64,000 bases of DNA from Gonatopus flavifemur (lineage: Eukaryota; Arthropoda; Insecta; Hymenoptera; Dryinidae). Shown in pieces: positions 24,668-36,550 of this stretch; the stretch's first letter is position 1; each line of letters begins with the position of its first letter. Below the pieces are notes generated by a model. That model did not search any database and was not told the DNA's origin. It saw only the letters and a program-made list of their open reading frames with translations. Where the stretch lies: positions 53,188,001 to 53,252,000 of the forward strand of contig JAFFJZ010000001.1 of the NCBI GenBank assembly GCA_018340375.1, read 5' to 3'. Made by a program: the position numbers and the translations under genes.

Positions 24668-25310
24668 AAGGGGGTATTCTGGTCTATACGCACGAATTTT
24701 ATGTGTTTTCAAATGCGATAGAAAAAAAACGAACAACATTTTTAGTCTCCATTTTCCCCTCAGATATTCATTCATGTTCTGACAATGAACACTGAAATTT
24801 TCAGTGACAAATATCAAGAATTAAAAAAGTTACAGAGAGGAACAAAGTGGAGGGTGAAAACAAAATCATGATTGCGGTGGTTCTAGTAATCTGAAACAAA
24901 TAAAACCGGAAGATTCTGAATCGGTGAGGATACCGTTATCGCCCGTACCTCAGAGAATAAGGGAAAAAAATCGTCGGCAAAATGGCGGCTGTTTGAAAGA
25001 AAAATTCAACTTTTGACCTGTTTTTTCTTCCAGTTTTCCGAATTTTTGAAAATATTCAAAATTTTGACATGAATCTGGTAGGGACGTTAGAGCGATGTAT
25101 AGAGCAGGTTTATACCAAATTTCAAGGGAATCGGTCCTTTAGAACTGGAGATATCGTGTCAACCGTCTTGAAAAAAGTAGTTCCGAGAAAAACGCGTCTG
25201 AAGATTCTAGCACGATTTCAAACAGTCTATACAGTAAAAAGTAAAACTTGCTTTGATTCTACATATAGAGTTATTTCAAGATGCAGCCAAAACTAGCCCT
25301 GTTCCATCTG
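24668..25310 (+). repeat. Dispersed-repeat-like block beginning TTAAGGGGGTATTCTGG
   Basis: The start TTAAGGGGGTATTCTGGTC looks like the end of a TTAA-targeted element. The block continues through an AAATGGCGGC motif to a stretch near 25150 with GAACTGGAGATATCGTGTC. I believe this phrase is a common insect interspersed repeat, but I cannot verify it. No matching right end was seen, so the element is truncated or my reading is wrong. Confidence 0.3.
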
Positions 25311-25319
25311 AAAGTAAGC

Positions 25320-27450
25320 GCCAAGAACAAATGCTGGCACAATGGGAAAGACTGAATTTCAGTCAATTTTTCATGTAAGATGCAACGACATTCAGTCGGA
25401 TTTTTTACAGGGTAAGTCATACAATGGTGCGTTATACTTACATTTTATCACAACAATCCTCCTGGAAACATGTTCTCGCAAACCTAAACTATGAGAATAT
25501 GCAAAAAGAAAAAAATCGATTTTTCCGAAATTCTAGAACAGAAAATATCCCTTAACTGAAAATGTTTCGGCATAATCCACTAAAAAATCACCTAGCATTC
25601 GGGATTAACATAAAATAATTGAAATACAAATTTGTTCCGTCCTTTAAACATTGAACAATGGGACAGGAACAAATGGATGACGCAATGGAAATTAAATACT
25701 CATCATCCCTCACATATTTGCTCTACATCTTCCGTCATCGTGCGTAGTCCAGGTCATCGAGCCCAGAAGCATCATTGTCCAACAAAAAAAAAGGTCGACT
25801 CATTCCTCTCTCCAACCAGGAATAACTGTTATACGTAGAAGAATCGTGATCTTGAAGAATAAAAAAAAAGGGGAGAGGTAAATTGATGAAAAGAAGCCGG
25901 GAGAACTGAAAGTCTATTCCATCCAAAGTACACAACAGACAAGCAAGACTTTGTTTGTTTTAGTGAGAAGGGATCGGAGACTGGTTTAAGACTCGACTCA
26001 AACTCTTCCAGGAAAAACAGTCCTTAAAATCGTCTCCTTTTTTCTATGTTTTGTCAGTTCTTCTGAGTCCTTATTCTTTCATACATTGATTCGAGCAAGG
26101 ATAACTGGTTTGGGGGTTCGTGCGTATGAATGAATTTATGCGATTTCGATAAAATGTGATTCCAGTTTAGAAAAATTACATTCGAATCGAACCTTTTTTT
26201 ATAGAACATGATTCTTTTAGTTCCTGAGTCCATTTAGTTTGTTTAGGATAATGTTTTCTCTCCAGAGAATTCTGCAGATACCATATATATTATTCATCAA
26301 TGTATTTAAAAGTATATAATATTGAAATATCAAGCTTTATTCGCAAGAAAAGCAAATACGTATCTCGTGTCGGTCTCCTTGAACTACCGGAGATTTGAAC
26401 CTTTTGTTATATCAGAATGGTGGAACAGGAAAGATTGGAGAGGCTTTGATTACACGTTGTAGTGAATCAACCTTCTGCTCAGTGAATCGATACTACTGTT
26501 TACAGTACGGAGCTAGTCGATAGGAAATAATAAGTCGGAGAAGTTGATTATGAAAGAAAAAAAGAGAAGGAGACAGAGCTGTAAGTGAATTCACCCTGAT
26601 CTATGTGGAAATATTTTTATTCGTATGAAAGCACGTAAGAAGTTGGAAACAAAACATTGTTGTATCTTGGGTTATCACGGGATCTGCAGGATGGCTGTGA
26701 AAAATCGATTGAATATTCAAACACAAAAGGGTAGGATGGTCGAACATTCGTTCGAGTTTTTCAAAAACTGTTCCACGACACGAGCTTTTAGGATTACGTA
26801 TAGATAACACACATATACATGTACTAATCGCGGAGCCATTGGCGCTTTCCACGTTTTTCCGTTGTCGAAATTCTCCTGTTGACAGGTCATACGGTGACAA
26901 TAGTGGTTTTCTTTACGGTTCGTTAACACGTCGTTGATAGAACGGGTTGAAATATTACAGTAACGAGTGAAGAGCGATAAATCATCTGCTGTTTACCATC
27001 CGTTGAAGAAGACAGATTCTCAGTTCATTTGAATTTTTCAAATATGTTCAGGATGGTTAACCCTTAGCTCTCACACTGGGGTCAGGGTTTTGATTTTTGG
27101 ACAAAGATGGAACAAAACAGGTTTTACAGTGCATGCGTGCAATGAGTATATCATTTGAACATTTATAGGAACTTCTTGCTTTCTGTGAACCTTCACAGGT
27201 GTATGATAGAACATGAAAATGGAAGCAAATGGCTCCATTAAGCGTAATGCGCTCCGGATTATGGTCCGCTTGGTGGTGGAAATATTATCCAATAAAATTC
27301 ATTGGCAAATAATGTCTTTTGGTCATCGTTCGGCATTATAAAAACTTCCAGAAGTGTTAAGAAATTCACTTATAGTGAAACATTCAGAATACTTTTTCAT
27401 ATCTCTCCGACTTCAACAGAAAGCTTCTACAAAAGTTAGGAGAATTTCGA
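25320..27450. other. No gene recognised
   Basis: Contains a small CTGAATTTCAGTC hairpin near 25353 and short frames of at most 99 codons on both strands, with no known motif. Confidence 0.35.
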
Positions 27451-27572
27451 TGAATATACCCCACAGCACTAAATATTACACCAATATTGCTGCAATATTA
27501 TAATATTGATATAATATTACAAATCATAATTCAATATTGCAGAATATTACAATATTGACACAATATTATTTA

Positions 27573-27815
27573 CACGGAGAGAAGTATACGGTAACGGTTA
27601 CTATGAAGAATAGTAATTTGGTGACAGATATTTCAAAATTGTAATAAGTGCCATGTGAAATCGAATTGAGTACGATAAACTGTTTACGTTGCCATGGAAA
27701 CAATAGATTAACATTGTAATGATCACCAAATCGTGAGCCATCACTCACTTCCTATTCTAAAGTCGCAATGAGAACTAAGGCAAATGGTAATCAATCCCAT
27801 ATACTTTTCTCCGTG
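27573..27815. mobile_element. 243-bp CACGG-ended MITE flanked by TA
   Basis: Begins CACGGAGAGAAGTATA and ends TATACTTTTCTCCGTG, with TA on both sides. The target lies inside the AATATTG array. Confidence 0.85.
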
Positions 27816-27818
27816 TAT

Positions 27819-27924
27819 AGGGTGGCCAGTGGTCGGGGAAGTCTAAGGGAATGGGCCGATTGCGTATTTGCTTTATAAGGAATGACCAATGGGGAGATGA
27901 TAAAATTCCAGGTCTGGTCACCCT
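27819..27924. mobile_element. 106-bp mini-foldback AGGGTGGCCAG / CTGGTCACCCTG
   Basis: Inverted ends AGGGTGGCCAG and CTGGTCACCCT enclose about 80 bp. It abuts the previous MITE almost directly. Superfamily not assigned. Confidence 0.5.
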
Positions 27925-28067
27925 GTTAACATATTGCGATGCGAATCAATCACTTTATCTAGTTGCTAGAACTAATTTGGAGTAAGGTTAACCAATTCTA
28001 TTTGGTGTATCAGTTGCTTTGTTCAGAACATTCAAAGAATGTTTGAATAAAACAAAAGTCGAGGGGT

Positions 28068-28297
28068 AAACCACTTTGAAATCATAATTTTTCCAAATTA
28101 AAAATATTTAAATAATCTTGAAGTAAGCGTAGCTCTGTTCTGCTTAACGCAGTATAACTGTCAATAAAACTATTCGAAGAGGCTCATAAGACAGATTTTA
28201 GTTACCATAACGTTACCGGTAACGAAAAAATCAGAGCACAACGTCCATATAACGCTTGATGTTATTTTGCTGATTTTAGAGTGGCTTACCCCTCGAC
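28068..28297. mobile_element. 230-bp element with GTCGAGGGGTAARCCACT ends
   Basis: Left GTCGAGGGGTAAACCACT pairs with right AGTGGCTTACCCCTCGAC. The DNA just outside the right end (AAAAGTAACCCTTTAAAAG) resembles the GTTACTTT repeat at 23197-24072. Non-coding. Confidence 0.65.
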
Positions 28298-28498
28298 AAA
28301 AGTAACCCTTTAAAAGGCGAATCTTCAGTACATTCTTAGAAATGCTGTATGAAATATTTCAATCTCATACAATTAACACTCCCTTGAGATATTTTTACAA
28401 TATTACTAGAATGTATCATATGGACACTTGTAAAATATTAGTGTGATATCACTGAAATATTGCTACAATATTGACATAATATTGCAATTTTAATAGAA

Positions 28499-28840
28499 AT
28501 GATAATGAAGATAATTTTTGAAATGTGGTGTTATAGAAGGATGCTTAGAGTAAAGTGGATAGAGAGAGTGAAAAATGAAGAAGTACTTAAGAAGATGAAT
28601 GAAAAAAGAAGTCTTTTGAGACAGGTCGTGAAAACAAGAAGTAATCTGATAGGACACACATTAAGGCATGATAGCTTATTGAAAACAATATTGGAAGGAA
28701 AAATCAATGGTAAAACTCGAAAAGGTAGACCCAGATCAAGTTATATGAAGCAAATTATTCAAGATCAGGGTTGTCGTAGATATGCAGAAATTAAACGGTT
28801 AGCGGATAATGCGCAGGGTTGGAGGATTTCATCAAACTAG
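28499..28840 (+). pseudogene. C-terminal fragment of a non-LTR retrotransposon reverse transcriptase
   Basis: A 113-codon frame contains the sequence that follows the polymerase domain in many insect LINE-type endonuclease/reverse-transcriptase proteins. In order: a CYRRMLRVKWIERVKNEEVL segment near residues 11-30, the LIGHTLRHDSLLKTILEGK block near residues 50-68, the basic GRPRSSYMKQIIQDQG stretch near residues 80-95, and a final RLADNAQGWR near residues 100-109. The polymerase YXDD active site and the endonuclease are absent, so only the 3' end of an element remains, as expected from 5'-truncated target-primed insertion. Upstream, the frame runs into the AATATTG repeat array with no start context, so the first ATG is arbitrary. 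The clade is uncertain between RTE-like and Jockey/CR1-like. Not functional. Confidence 0.8.
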
Positions 28841-28885
28841 TCATAAGACTGATTACTTCATGACGATGAATAGAAATGATCTCTG

Positions 28886-29091
28886 CACTCAGAAAAAGAA
28901 AATACTGAAGCCAACTCCGCGAGCATTTAGATACGGCGAATTTCACCGCGGGGTTGATTCAACTGAATATCGATTGAAGTAAATTTCCAGTGAATCATTT
29001 AAATCGATGATTAAATTGACTGTTGCGCGCAGCGAAATTCGCCGTATTCAAACTCTCACGGACTCGAGGTGAATCTGATGTTTTCCCAGTG
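28886..29091. mobile_element. 206-bp CACTC/CAGTG-ended MITE flanked by TG
   Basis: Begins CACTCAGAAAAAGAAAATA and ends ATGTTTTCCCAGTG. TG lies on both flanks. The arms pair ATACGGCGAATTTCACCGCG with the complement of CGCAGCGAAATTCGCCGTAT, and a central ATCGATT palindrome. It begins just after the reverse-transcriptase fragment. Confidence 0.8.
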
Positions 29092-29094
29092 TGC

Positions 29095-30370
29095 ATTTTC
29101 TCTACACAACTCTGAAAGTGACCAAAACTTGAAAGAAATCTTTTCATTTCTCTTCATTCCTGCCAGATTTCAGTCAATCAGAATAATGCGGAGAAATGCA
29201 GGGATTGATTTCTATTAGGGAATATTGCTGTGATATGAACTCACTATTATTTGTGTTTCCGCGATCCGAAAAACGAGCGGTTACGATCTTTAGATTCCAA
29301 TGTCGCTCGATTCGACCTATGGAGAATAAACAATGGTTCGAGTCAAGATTAGAACTGGGACTGGATTACGAGTCGGTTCATATCAAGCTGCAATCCCGTC
29401 AATATTAATTTCTAATCAATTTACACTACCATCCTCTCGAGCCAGATCGAAATTCAGATCGTGTTGTGATCAAATACAGATTCCCGACCAGAAATTTACC
29501 CCATGGAACAGATCAGGTCAACTTTGATCCAGCCCAGGTCCTGGCAAGACTAATAAGGATTTGATGCGGAATTCCATACCAAAACCGCCAGAATAAATTG
29601 AAATTAGGATATGAACAGGAAATTCACAACCCAAAAATGTTGTATTCGGCATGGAGAGATTTGACTTGAAAGATGTGCAGAGTTGACATTTGCTCAGAAA
29701 TATTTTCCCAATTTAAAGAAAATTTATTTCACCAAAGAGTCCGAGGCACCTGGGACAAACGCTAAAGATATCGAGATAAAATAATTTGAAACTTACGTTA
29801 CTTTGAACGCAGAATACAATCTAAAATTGAGACATTTTTGCATTTACTTTATCAAACTATACTTTATAAACATATATGTTCATAATCTCAGGATAACCTA
29901 ACAAGGTCTTGATTATTCTAGGATAATTCAAGGGAAACCTAATTAGAATCAAATGGGCTTATCCCTACGTGGGGCATCCACATCCAATCCTGATTAGGAT
30001 TTCAGCAGGTATACCGTATTTCGGATGACCTCGTTGGGTCCTCACCATATGTCAGATTAACCCTATGATAATTTCCAATCGGGTTATTATTTCCAACTTT
30101 GGTTTTGACTCATATTTCCATTTGGGTTCCTAAAACAAGTTGAATGTTCTCAAGATCGTATTTTCATTCAATCGTTTATACTACGAAAGAATTGATTTCC
30201 AATTGAATGAGGTTAGAATCTAAAGATCGTGACAGCTCGTTTTATGGATCGCGGTAACACTAACTATTACTGTAATCAATTTGCGCGGATATAGAATATT
30301 GTAATAATATTTTCCTGCAGTATCATGATTTCACAAAATAATATTACTACAATCGTATCTTAATGTCGTT
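29095..30370. other. No gene; GATCAGRTC-rich stretch
   Basis: 29410-30130 repeats words such as CAGATCGAAATTCAGATC, GATCAGGTC and CTAATTAGAATC in both orientations, suggesting another decayed palindrome-word element. Ends not found. Confidence 0.3.
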
Positions 30371-30382
30371 CGCTGTGCTGCC

Positions 30383-30573
30383 TACATTTCTTGGAGTGAA
30401 AATTCACTCCTAAGGGGTGAAAATACTACAACTTCACCGAGAGTGAGATTCTACTCCTAAAGAATGAGTTTTCATTCCATAAGAGTGAATTTCCACTCTC
30501 TTGGAGTTGGGATTTCACTCTTATTGCAATACTTTCACTCTTCGAGGGTGAGTTTTCCACTCCAAGAGAAATA
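30383..30573. mobile_element. GAGTGAAA/TTTCACTC palindrome-array element, copy 1
   Basis: The interior is a run of 16-bp-scale palindromes such as GAGTGAAAATTCACTC, roughly every 25 bp. The ends are CATTTCTTGGAGTG and its approximate inverse. Same family as 33289-33570. Confidence 0.75.
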
Positions 30574-30589
30574 CACTGTTAGAAATTCC

Positions 30590-32165
30590 TGATTGAACTC
30601 CCGATTACATGTACAATACTGAATACAAACTGAAAAATTGATCGAAATTTCAATTACATTTGAATGAATATATATATATATTTCGAAAATATATATTAAT
30701 GTATGATATATTATAGCAAAAATTTAAAATTCAGTTGCGTGTAAATGAATTCTCACTTCAATCACCAAGAATTGTAAATTTCATTCAGAAATGTACATGA
30801 AAGATATATCAAATTTGAAGACACTTCTATCAGTTTGGACAGCAATGATAAAGAAGTTCCTTTTCCTTTTTTAATCGAAGAATGTAAATGCACTTTATTG
30901 ATAAGTTGAATGTTCTGAATCTTATGTACATATATATATACCTAAAAACTTTTCCTTTGTGTAATGTAAATAATTGGAGTGGACTATCATTCAAAATATC
31001 AGAATGGAAAAAATTCCTGAAGTTTTGCAGAATTCTTTTCAGAAGGGAATGGTTGTAGTAGGTATTTGCTGTATCCTCTAACTTGTCAATTCAATTCGTT
31101 CCGTGACACTTCTCCGTAGAGGGTTGAGATCGAGGGAGGAAAGAGTAGACAAGCCATCATTTTTATTTTTCTGTTTGTCGAGACTTCGTGTGTAATATTT
31201 TCTCACTATAATGAAATTTACAATTCGTTGAATCTTATTCATCTTCTGTAACTGTTTCATTTGGAAATTATAAGTTGCACGCAGGAATTTCATGGACGAT
31301 TCTTCGGAGTGTATTGGATTTATTCCGTGAAATTACTAATGATGAACTGCTGTGTTCGTTGAGATACTCAATAAAAACATGTCGAGAAACGGGGCTTAGC
31401 TTCGAATAAGAAAGAGTTGATATTTCTAATATGGTAACAGCAGGCGTGGTCGCTCTGTACCCATATCCGTAACTAATTTGATACGGTTTATCAAGTACTA
31501 TTGAACGGGGCTAACGATTTCTCGTCTGATTTCAAGTACTTGAGATGATTTTATATCGAGATATTCATACCCGGTAAATCTAACAGAATGACAATATCAA
31601 TGGTTCCACTCGATTGGTCGCAGAGATGAGTCTGCGTGATCGAAATTTTATTAAAAAATCGAAGTGGTTGTGGGATGATGACTTCGAACCTTAGATTCTC
31701 ATTTCAGAAGAATAGAAATTTTACTCCAAGAATTAATGAGGTCACTTTGAAAATTTTATGTGGTAAATTTCGCGCTAGAATAAAATGAGTTCTGCAAGAA
31801 TTGTAGAGTGACCATCAAGGAATTATACATTTCGATTGTTAGACTCTTATTCTTATAACCTTGACAGCATTCACTTCGCTCGCATATGATGATGAATGGT
31901 TTATTGATTTCATAGAATTTATGAACGGAAACAAACATGTTGTTGTGTTCGAGGAAAGTTTGGGAGGTTACGCATATTGAAATGTAATGATGTGCCTCTC
32001 ACGTGATAGGAGGATGATTATTTTTATGTATCATAAGTTATAAGGAATCCATGATTTACCAATGTCACAGACCGCCAAGCGTTGAATGTATGCAAACAGA
32101 ATTCATTATATGACTGAGTATTGACATTCAGAACTTCATCACGTAAACGACACTCTTAAACCTCA
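30590..32165. other. No gene recognised
   Basis: Contains TA microsatellites near 30668-30690 and 30928-30942 and short chance frames only. Confidence 0.4.
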
Positions 32166-32171
32166 ATATTT

Positions 32172-32430
32172 ATTAATTAGGAAGTGTGGAGAGAAGTGCT
32201 CGGAGCGGTGCCATCAAATAACGGAGAAACCATCCAGTTAGCCGAGGAGTGCTTTTTTTTTTATTGAAAAAGCCAACGTTTTGCCCAGATACTGGGAATT
32301 TTCAAGGCAAAAATTACAACGTAAAGATGAATTTGAAGACTTCATCCTTGAACCCACAAAAATTGGATGGGGTGATTCAATAATTAGGAAGTGTGGAGAG
32401 TGGTGCACGGAGCGGCGTACAGTGGGCCAA
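32172..32430. repeat. Diverged copies of the CGGAGAAACCATCCAGTTAG repeat
   Basis: AATTAGGAAGTGTGGAGAG occurs twice (about 32174 and 32382). The intervening DNA matches the left half of the hairpin at 34436-34594, including CATCCAGTTAGCCGA and a poly-T run. The second copy leads into GTGGGCCAAAAAC, the inverse of which borders the 34.4-kb copy (TTTTGGTCCACTG). Confidence 0.55.
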
Positions 32431-32504
32431 AAACTCCAAAAAGTGATCAAAACTATTCACGACTCACCGGTTTGTTCAGAACTCGGTACTCGGGGGTTTT
32501 CGGG

Positions 32505-32740
32505 GCTGCTGATTACGAATTTGAAGTAAAAAATGGTGAATTAAAAATGGCGGATCCAATATGGCGGACTGACATTTGAAAATCAGCTGGATTCGCTTGA
32601 AATTTGCTGTGAGAGGGTTTGTGGGATCGCGGATCACGAATCTGAAGTCGAAAATGAAGAATCGAATATAGTGGACCCAGTGTGACGTACTGAAATTTCT
32701 ACGCCAGTCGAAATTCTGCGAATCAACATTCTCGCACAGA
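32505..32740 (+). repeat. Two diverged tandem units, period about 121 bp, with ATGGCGGATCC motif
   Basis: GATTACGAATTTGAAGT at 32511 and GATCACGAATCTGAAGT at 32632 mark two units. Each is followed by AAATGRNGAATNRAA, a GGATCCAATATGGCGG or GGACCCAGTGTGACG block, and CTGAAATTT. Overlapping open frames here are read-through of the repeat. Confidence 0.6.
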
Positions 32741-32759
32741 GAAATTCGTCTTATGACCA

Positions 32760-33285
32760 CCTTAGATTGTTATTTTATATTTAGTTTATATGAAAAAAAA
32801 TTTCAAATCTCGTTATCTTCAACACAGATAATTATAACAGTGTAGTGTCGAATTTCCCACACAGTTCCACAGTCCCAAACATCTTCAAAAGAAATCCTGT
32901 AAAAAAATTCCCTATGAATTCAATTCGATGAATTCACAAATAACTCATAAAGGGTAAAATAAATTCCAAAAGAAGCCAGAAAGCATTTCATATGAATGAT
33001 GAGCCAAGTTCATGGAGAGTCCTAAATGACTTCATAAAGCACTTTAAAAGAACGGCTGTTATTCCAGTGAAAGATGAATGCCTGGGAGTATTCCTCTTTC
33101 AATCCAAAAGAGCTTTTCTTGAGTTCCCTGTGAAAAGGGTTCTAAGGAACTCATTAATAGTTCATTTTGTATATTACAATAAATATTTCATAAATTGTAA
33201 ATACTTCATAAATTAATGAATAAAAAAAATCTTGTGTTTAAAAAATGTGAAAATATTGATTTCTTTCAAGTTTCAAGCGCGTACA
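32760..33285. other. AT-rich stretch without gene
   Basis: Repeated words such as AAAAGAAATCC, GAATTCAATTC and CCAAAAGA hint at a decayed element interrupted by the next MITE. Not resolved. Confidence 0.3.
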
Positions 33286-33288
33286 GTA

Positions 33289-33570
33289 CTCTCTAAATTC
33301 CTTGGAGTGAAAATTCACTCTTGCCGAGTGAAAATACTGCAACTCCGAAAGAGTGAAAAATTTCACTCTTAAAGAGTGAATTTTCACTCTATAAGAGTGG
33401 AAATCAACTCTGGTGTTTGGAGTGGAAAACTCACTCTTAGGAAAAAGAGTGAATATTGACTCTCAAAGAGTGAAATTTCACTCTTCAAGAGTTGAGCTCC
33501 CACTCCGTTCTAGAGTTGCAGTACTTTGACTCTTTGAAGAGTGAATATTCACTCCAAAGAATTTAGAGAG
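33289..33570. mobile_element. GAGTGAAA/TTTCACTC palindrome-array element, copy 2
   Basis: The ends are CTCTCTAAATTCCTTGGAGT and its inverse, each flanked by TA (33287-33288, 33571-33572). Inside are more than ten copies of GAGTGAAA or TTTCACTC arranged as adjacent small hairpins. Confidence 0.85.
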
Positions 33571-34435
33571 TATGAAATCCTTATATGATCTTTTTACGCA
33601 ATCTTTTTGGATCCATCATGAGCAATTTTTCCTTTCGTTTTTATTATTGAAGAACTCTTTTGGACGAGGGAAAGGATTCCCCCAGTACTTTATTCTGAAC
33701 TGACATACGGGAGGAGTTCAAGAATTCTTATTGAATTTGTTCGGATGAGTTAGAGTATTCATGAAGGATTCTTTGTGGAATAAGAGGAATTCATTAGGAA
33801 ATATTTCTGAAATCTGTGTGCTGTGTGGGATAATATTATTTGAAACTAAAACTATTGTTATCCATAACGAGCATCGCGATGCATCGGGTGTGTTTACGTT
33901 TTCTGAGTCTCTTGAGATCAGTTCAAAAAAGGAGCGACCAAACCTGCAAGCTTCCTGCAGCTAAATGAGATTGAGTCTGTTTCTATACATCATAAAGAAA
34001 TATTCTACGTTGGAATTAGCGAGTCACAAAGAGGCACAAGTGTTCTGGAGCTTGATGAAATCCTAAAACATTGAAATCTGACGATTATATACCTCTTCCT
34101 TCCACAGATGTTGTTTGAAAAATCGAGGAAAATTATTTTCTAGCTTATTATATCACGTTTCGACGAGAAAATTCAAGCCCGTTCATTTTCCTTGAATAAT
34201 ACTGGAAAACATTGCAAATAAAGTTAAAGCAAATTTTGAGCAGTTTTAACGTTTTTTCATATTCAACGATCCCCCACTGTCCTTCAATCAATTTCAACTC
34301 ATTGATACTTATGGAATGTCTTTGCTAGGTCACAAAGAACATATATATACAACTCATTAAACTGGGGGAAATACTTTAAAAAATTGAATTTTGCACAGTT
34401 TTTCACGCTTTTGGTCCACTGTGCGGCGCCATCAA

Positions 34436-34594
34436 ATAACGGAGAAACCATCCAGTTAGCCGAGCAGTTGGCTTCTTCAATAAAAAAAATTGTAATTTTT
34501 GCCTTGAAAATGCCCAGTATCTGGGCGAAATGTTGGCTTTTTCAATAAAAAAAAGCACTGCTCGGCTAACTGGATGGTTTCTCCGTTATTCAAT
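34436..34594. mobile_element. 159-bp perfect-armed hairpin AATAACGGAGAAACC
   Basis: The left arm AATAACGGAGAAACCATCCA continues GTTAGCCGAGCAGT and pairs perfectly with the right arm. The loop holds an inner GCCCAGTATCTGGGC palindrome. Related sequence at 32200-32320. Confidence 0.8.
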
Positions 34595-34870
34595 ATTTAT
34601 TATCCATTTGAGCTTCTTCTGTATGTAAAACTAGAGATTTCATTTCTTCAATATCTTCTCGTGATTGGAATGGAAGAAAAGCGAATATCATTTGAATTAT
34701 AAAGATACGTAGCGAGCATCACCTAGTTTACAAAAATCCGAGCGAAGCGAGTGCCGTTTGAATCACGGAGTTGCGAGCGCCTGCAACGTTGGTGGTTTTG
34801 AAAAAAGTTCCAACAAAGCGGTGTTCTTTTAACATATGGTGTTATTTTCACACCGTAAAGTGTCATTCTA

Positions 34871-35111
34871 CACAGTTGAAATTTCTGGAATTTTCCGGTA
34901 CCACGGAACTGGAAAATTTCTTTCAATAATGATTTTTTTGGTTCAGTTACAGGAAAATATCTGTTGTATCGAAATTTTTATGTATTTTACATGAAATTTC
35001 CAACAAATGTACTGAAATTTTTATAATTTGGACGTGATTTTCGTGCACAAATGTCAATTAACTGTTTCCAGTACGGTATTATAAGTTTTCTGTAGATTTT
35101 TTGTTACCGTG
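34871..35111. mobile_element. Family C element, uninterrupted copy
   Basis: Begins CACAGTTGAAATTTCTGGAA and ends TTTTGTTACCGTG, with TA on both sides. It is the empty-site counterpart of the copy at 15110-15737. The TA at 35112-35113 is shared with the element that follows directly. Confidence 0.7.
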
Positions 35112-35113
35112 TA

Positions 35114-35302
35114 CACGGAAAAGAATTTGCGGTAAATTCTGGGACAGGGACAATTTCTATTACCATTGAAAACAAATTGTGGTAATTCCAACTAAATTGG
35201 AGTAGATTGAATGGCAGTTGCAGTGAATTATACTCCAAAATTTTACCTGTCCCAGATCTTATTCCAAATTGTGGTAAATATGAGAAGTAATTTTTTTGCG
35301 TG
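35114..35302. mobile_element. 189-bp CACGG/GCGTG-ended MITE flanked by TA
   Basis: Begins CACGGAAAAGAATTTG and ends AATTTTTTTGCGTG. The arms pair GCGGTAAATTCTGGGACAGG with the complement of CCTGTCCCAGATCTTATTCC-like sequence. It abuts the preceding MITE through one shared TA. Confidence 0.75.
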
Positions 35303-36069
35303 TAACAGTCTTTGAAGTTGTTGTGACACCGATTTTGGGGTGGACTTCTATAGAATCCGTGTGATCTTTTTCTCACAGCATCGTATTCTCCACTAAATCC
35401 ATTGAGATTCCCAAAATGGAAAATCATTAATTATTTTACATTGTGTTTTAAAGCGACGAACGGTCGTTGAGACGATTTCTGCTGAGTTCATTAAGTAACA
35501 AGAAAGGCACTTGGAGTAATCAAATGAACATGTTAGTACGAATTTGTCAACAAATTTTGGATATAGTGGTCAATTGATGAATGTTCCCTTGATATTTGCC
35601 ATTTGCAATGTGTTGAGTTTGAAGTGTTTTCCCACTCAAATGTACAACCGGAATTTGATTGAGACTGCTGTGCAAATATTACAGATAAAATTCAGAGAGA
35701 TAAATTTAATTTATATCTATGAATTTCCCATTCGATACAGTTTGATTGAAATTTCCTAGTGATTCGATAGAATACTTACGATTACATATCAATGTAATTA
35801 GATAACAAAATAATTTAGATTTACGTTGATAGGTATTGATAATTACTTTATTAGGGAGTTTTTTGACCCTGCTCACCGCCAATTTCAAGTTTTCTTCGAA
35901 ACCAATAGTCACAATCTCAATTTTAGTCATTTTTGGTAAAAATTTTCGGTCGATCTCTAAATAGAATCTTGATGGGAATTCAAGGTTGAACGTACAGTGT
36001 TGATGGAAATATTTCCATGAATGTGATGGTTCCAATAAAGACTCAGTTCAATATAGCACTCGTTCTTTA

Positions 36070-36326
36070 CATTGTAAAAAATATGGGGAGTTGTTCTTCA
36101 CACCGGTGGTAAATTTCATCCTCTGATCGCGAGGGGTTGTTTTTTTTTCACAGGAAAGAGAGATTTTTCTCACCCTTTGAGGAACTATTTTGCCTTTCAG
36201 ATATCCAATCCTCCAAAAATTGAAGAAAAAATTTACCAAATCATGGTGAAAAATTCTTCATTTATGGAGGAAGTTTGCTGTGGCGATTTTTTTCAGGGAA
36301 AAATCTCAGAATTTTTTCTTACAGTG
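36070..36326. mobile_element. 257-bp CATTG/CAGTG-ended MITE flanked by TA
   Basis: Begins CATTGTAAAAAATATGG and ends AATTTTTTCTTACAGTG. The arms pair TTCTTCACACC with GGTGAAAAATTCT and GGTAAATTTC with AAATTTACC. Confidence 0.65.
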
Positions 36327-36433
36327 TATATTAGACGAATCAACACGGAAAAAATATTTTAGCTGCAGCAGCCAAGTGGCTAGCACGGACACGGACAACC
36401 ATCAAATTAGTTCCTGCAACTAAATTTCAATTA

Positions 36434-36550
36434 TACGGAGAAAAACGTAGATCCAAAATATAGTGATATTTAATGAAAATGTGAGAATATTCCGTAAAAT
36501 TGTAATAAAGATAAAACGGTTCGCAGTTTTGACGAATTTTACTTGAAAAA
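36434..36550 (+). repeat. Decayed left arm of the family F MITE
   Basis: Begins ACGGAGAAAAACGTAGATC and retains GAGAATATTCC and ATAAAACGGTTC, as in the family at 23280. The right arm is lost. Confidence 0.6.

Larger units (their letters stand above)
27455..28495. repeat. AATATTGCAATATT palindrome arrays flanking inserted MITEs
   Basis: Many copies of CAATATT/AATATTG occur at 27475-27567 and again at 28395-28490, as if two arms of one element had been split by later insertions at 27573-28297. The left edge, CCCACAGCAC, resembles the CCACGCAGCAC at the inner arm of the 3.9-kb foldback. The right edge is lost at the reverse-transcriptase fragment. Confidence 0.45.

Noticed and set aside
32476..32760. 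Overlapping 60-94-codon frames on both strands
   Set aside because: They are read-through of the 121-bp tandem units with the ATGGCGGATCC motif.
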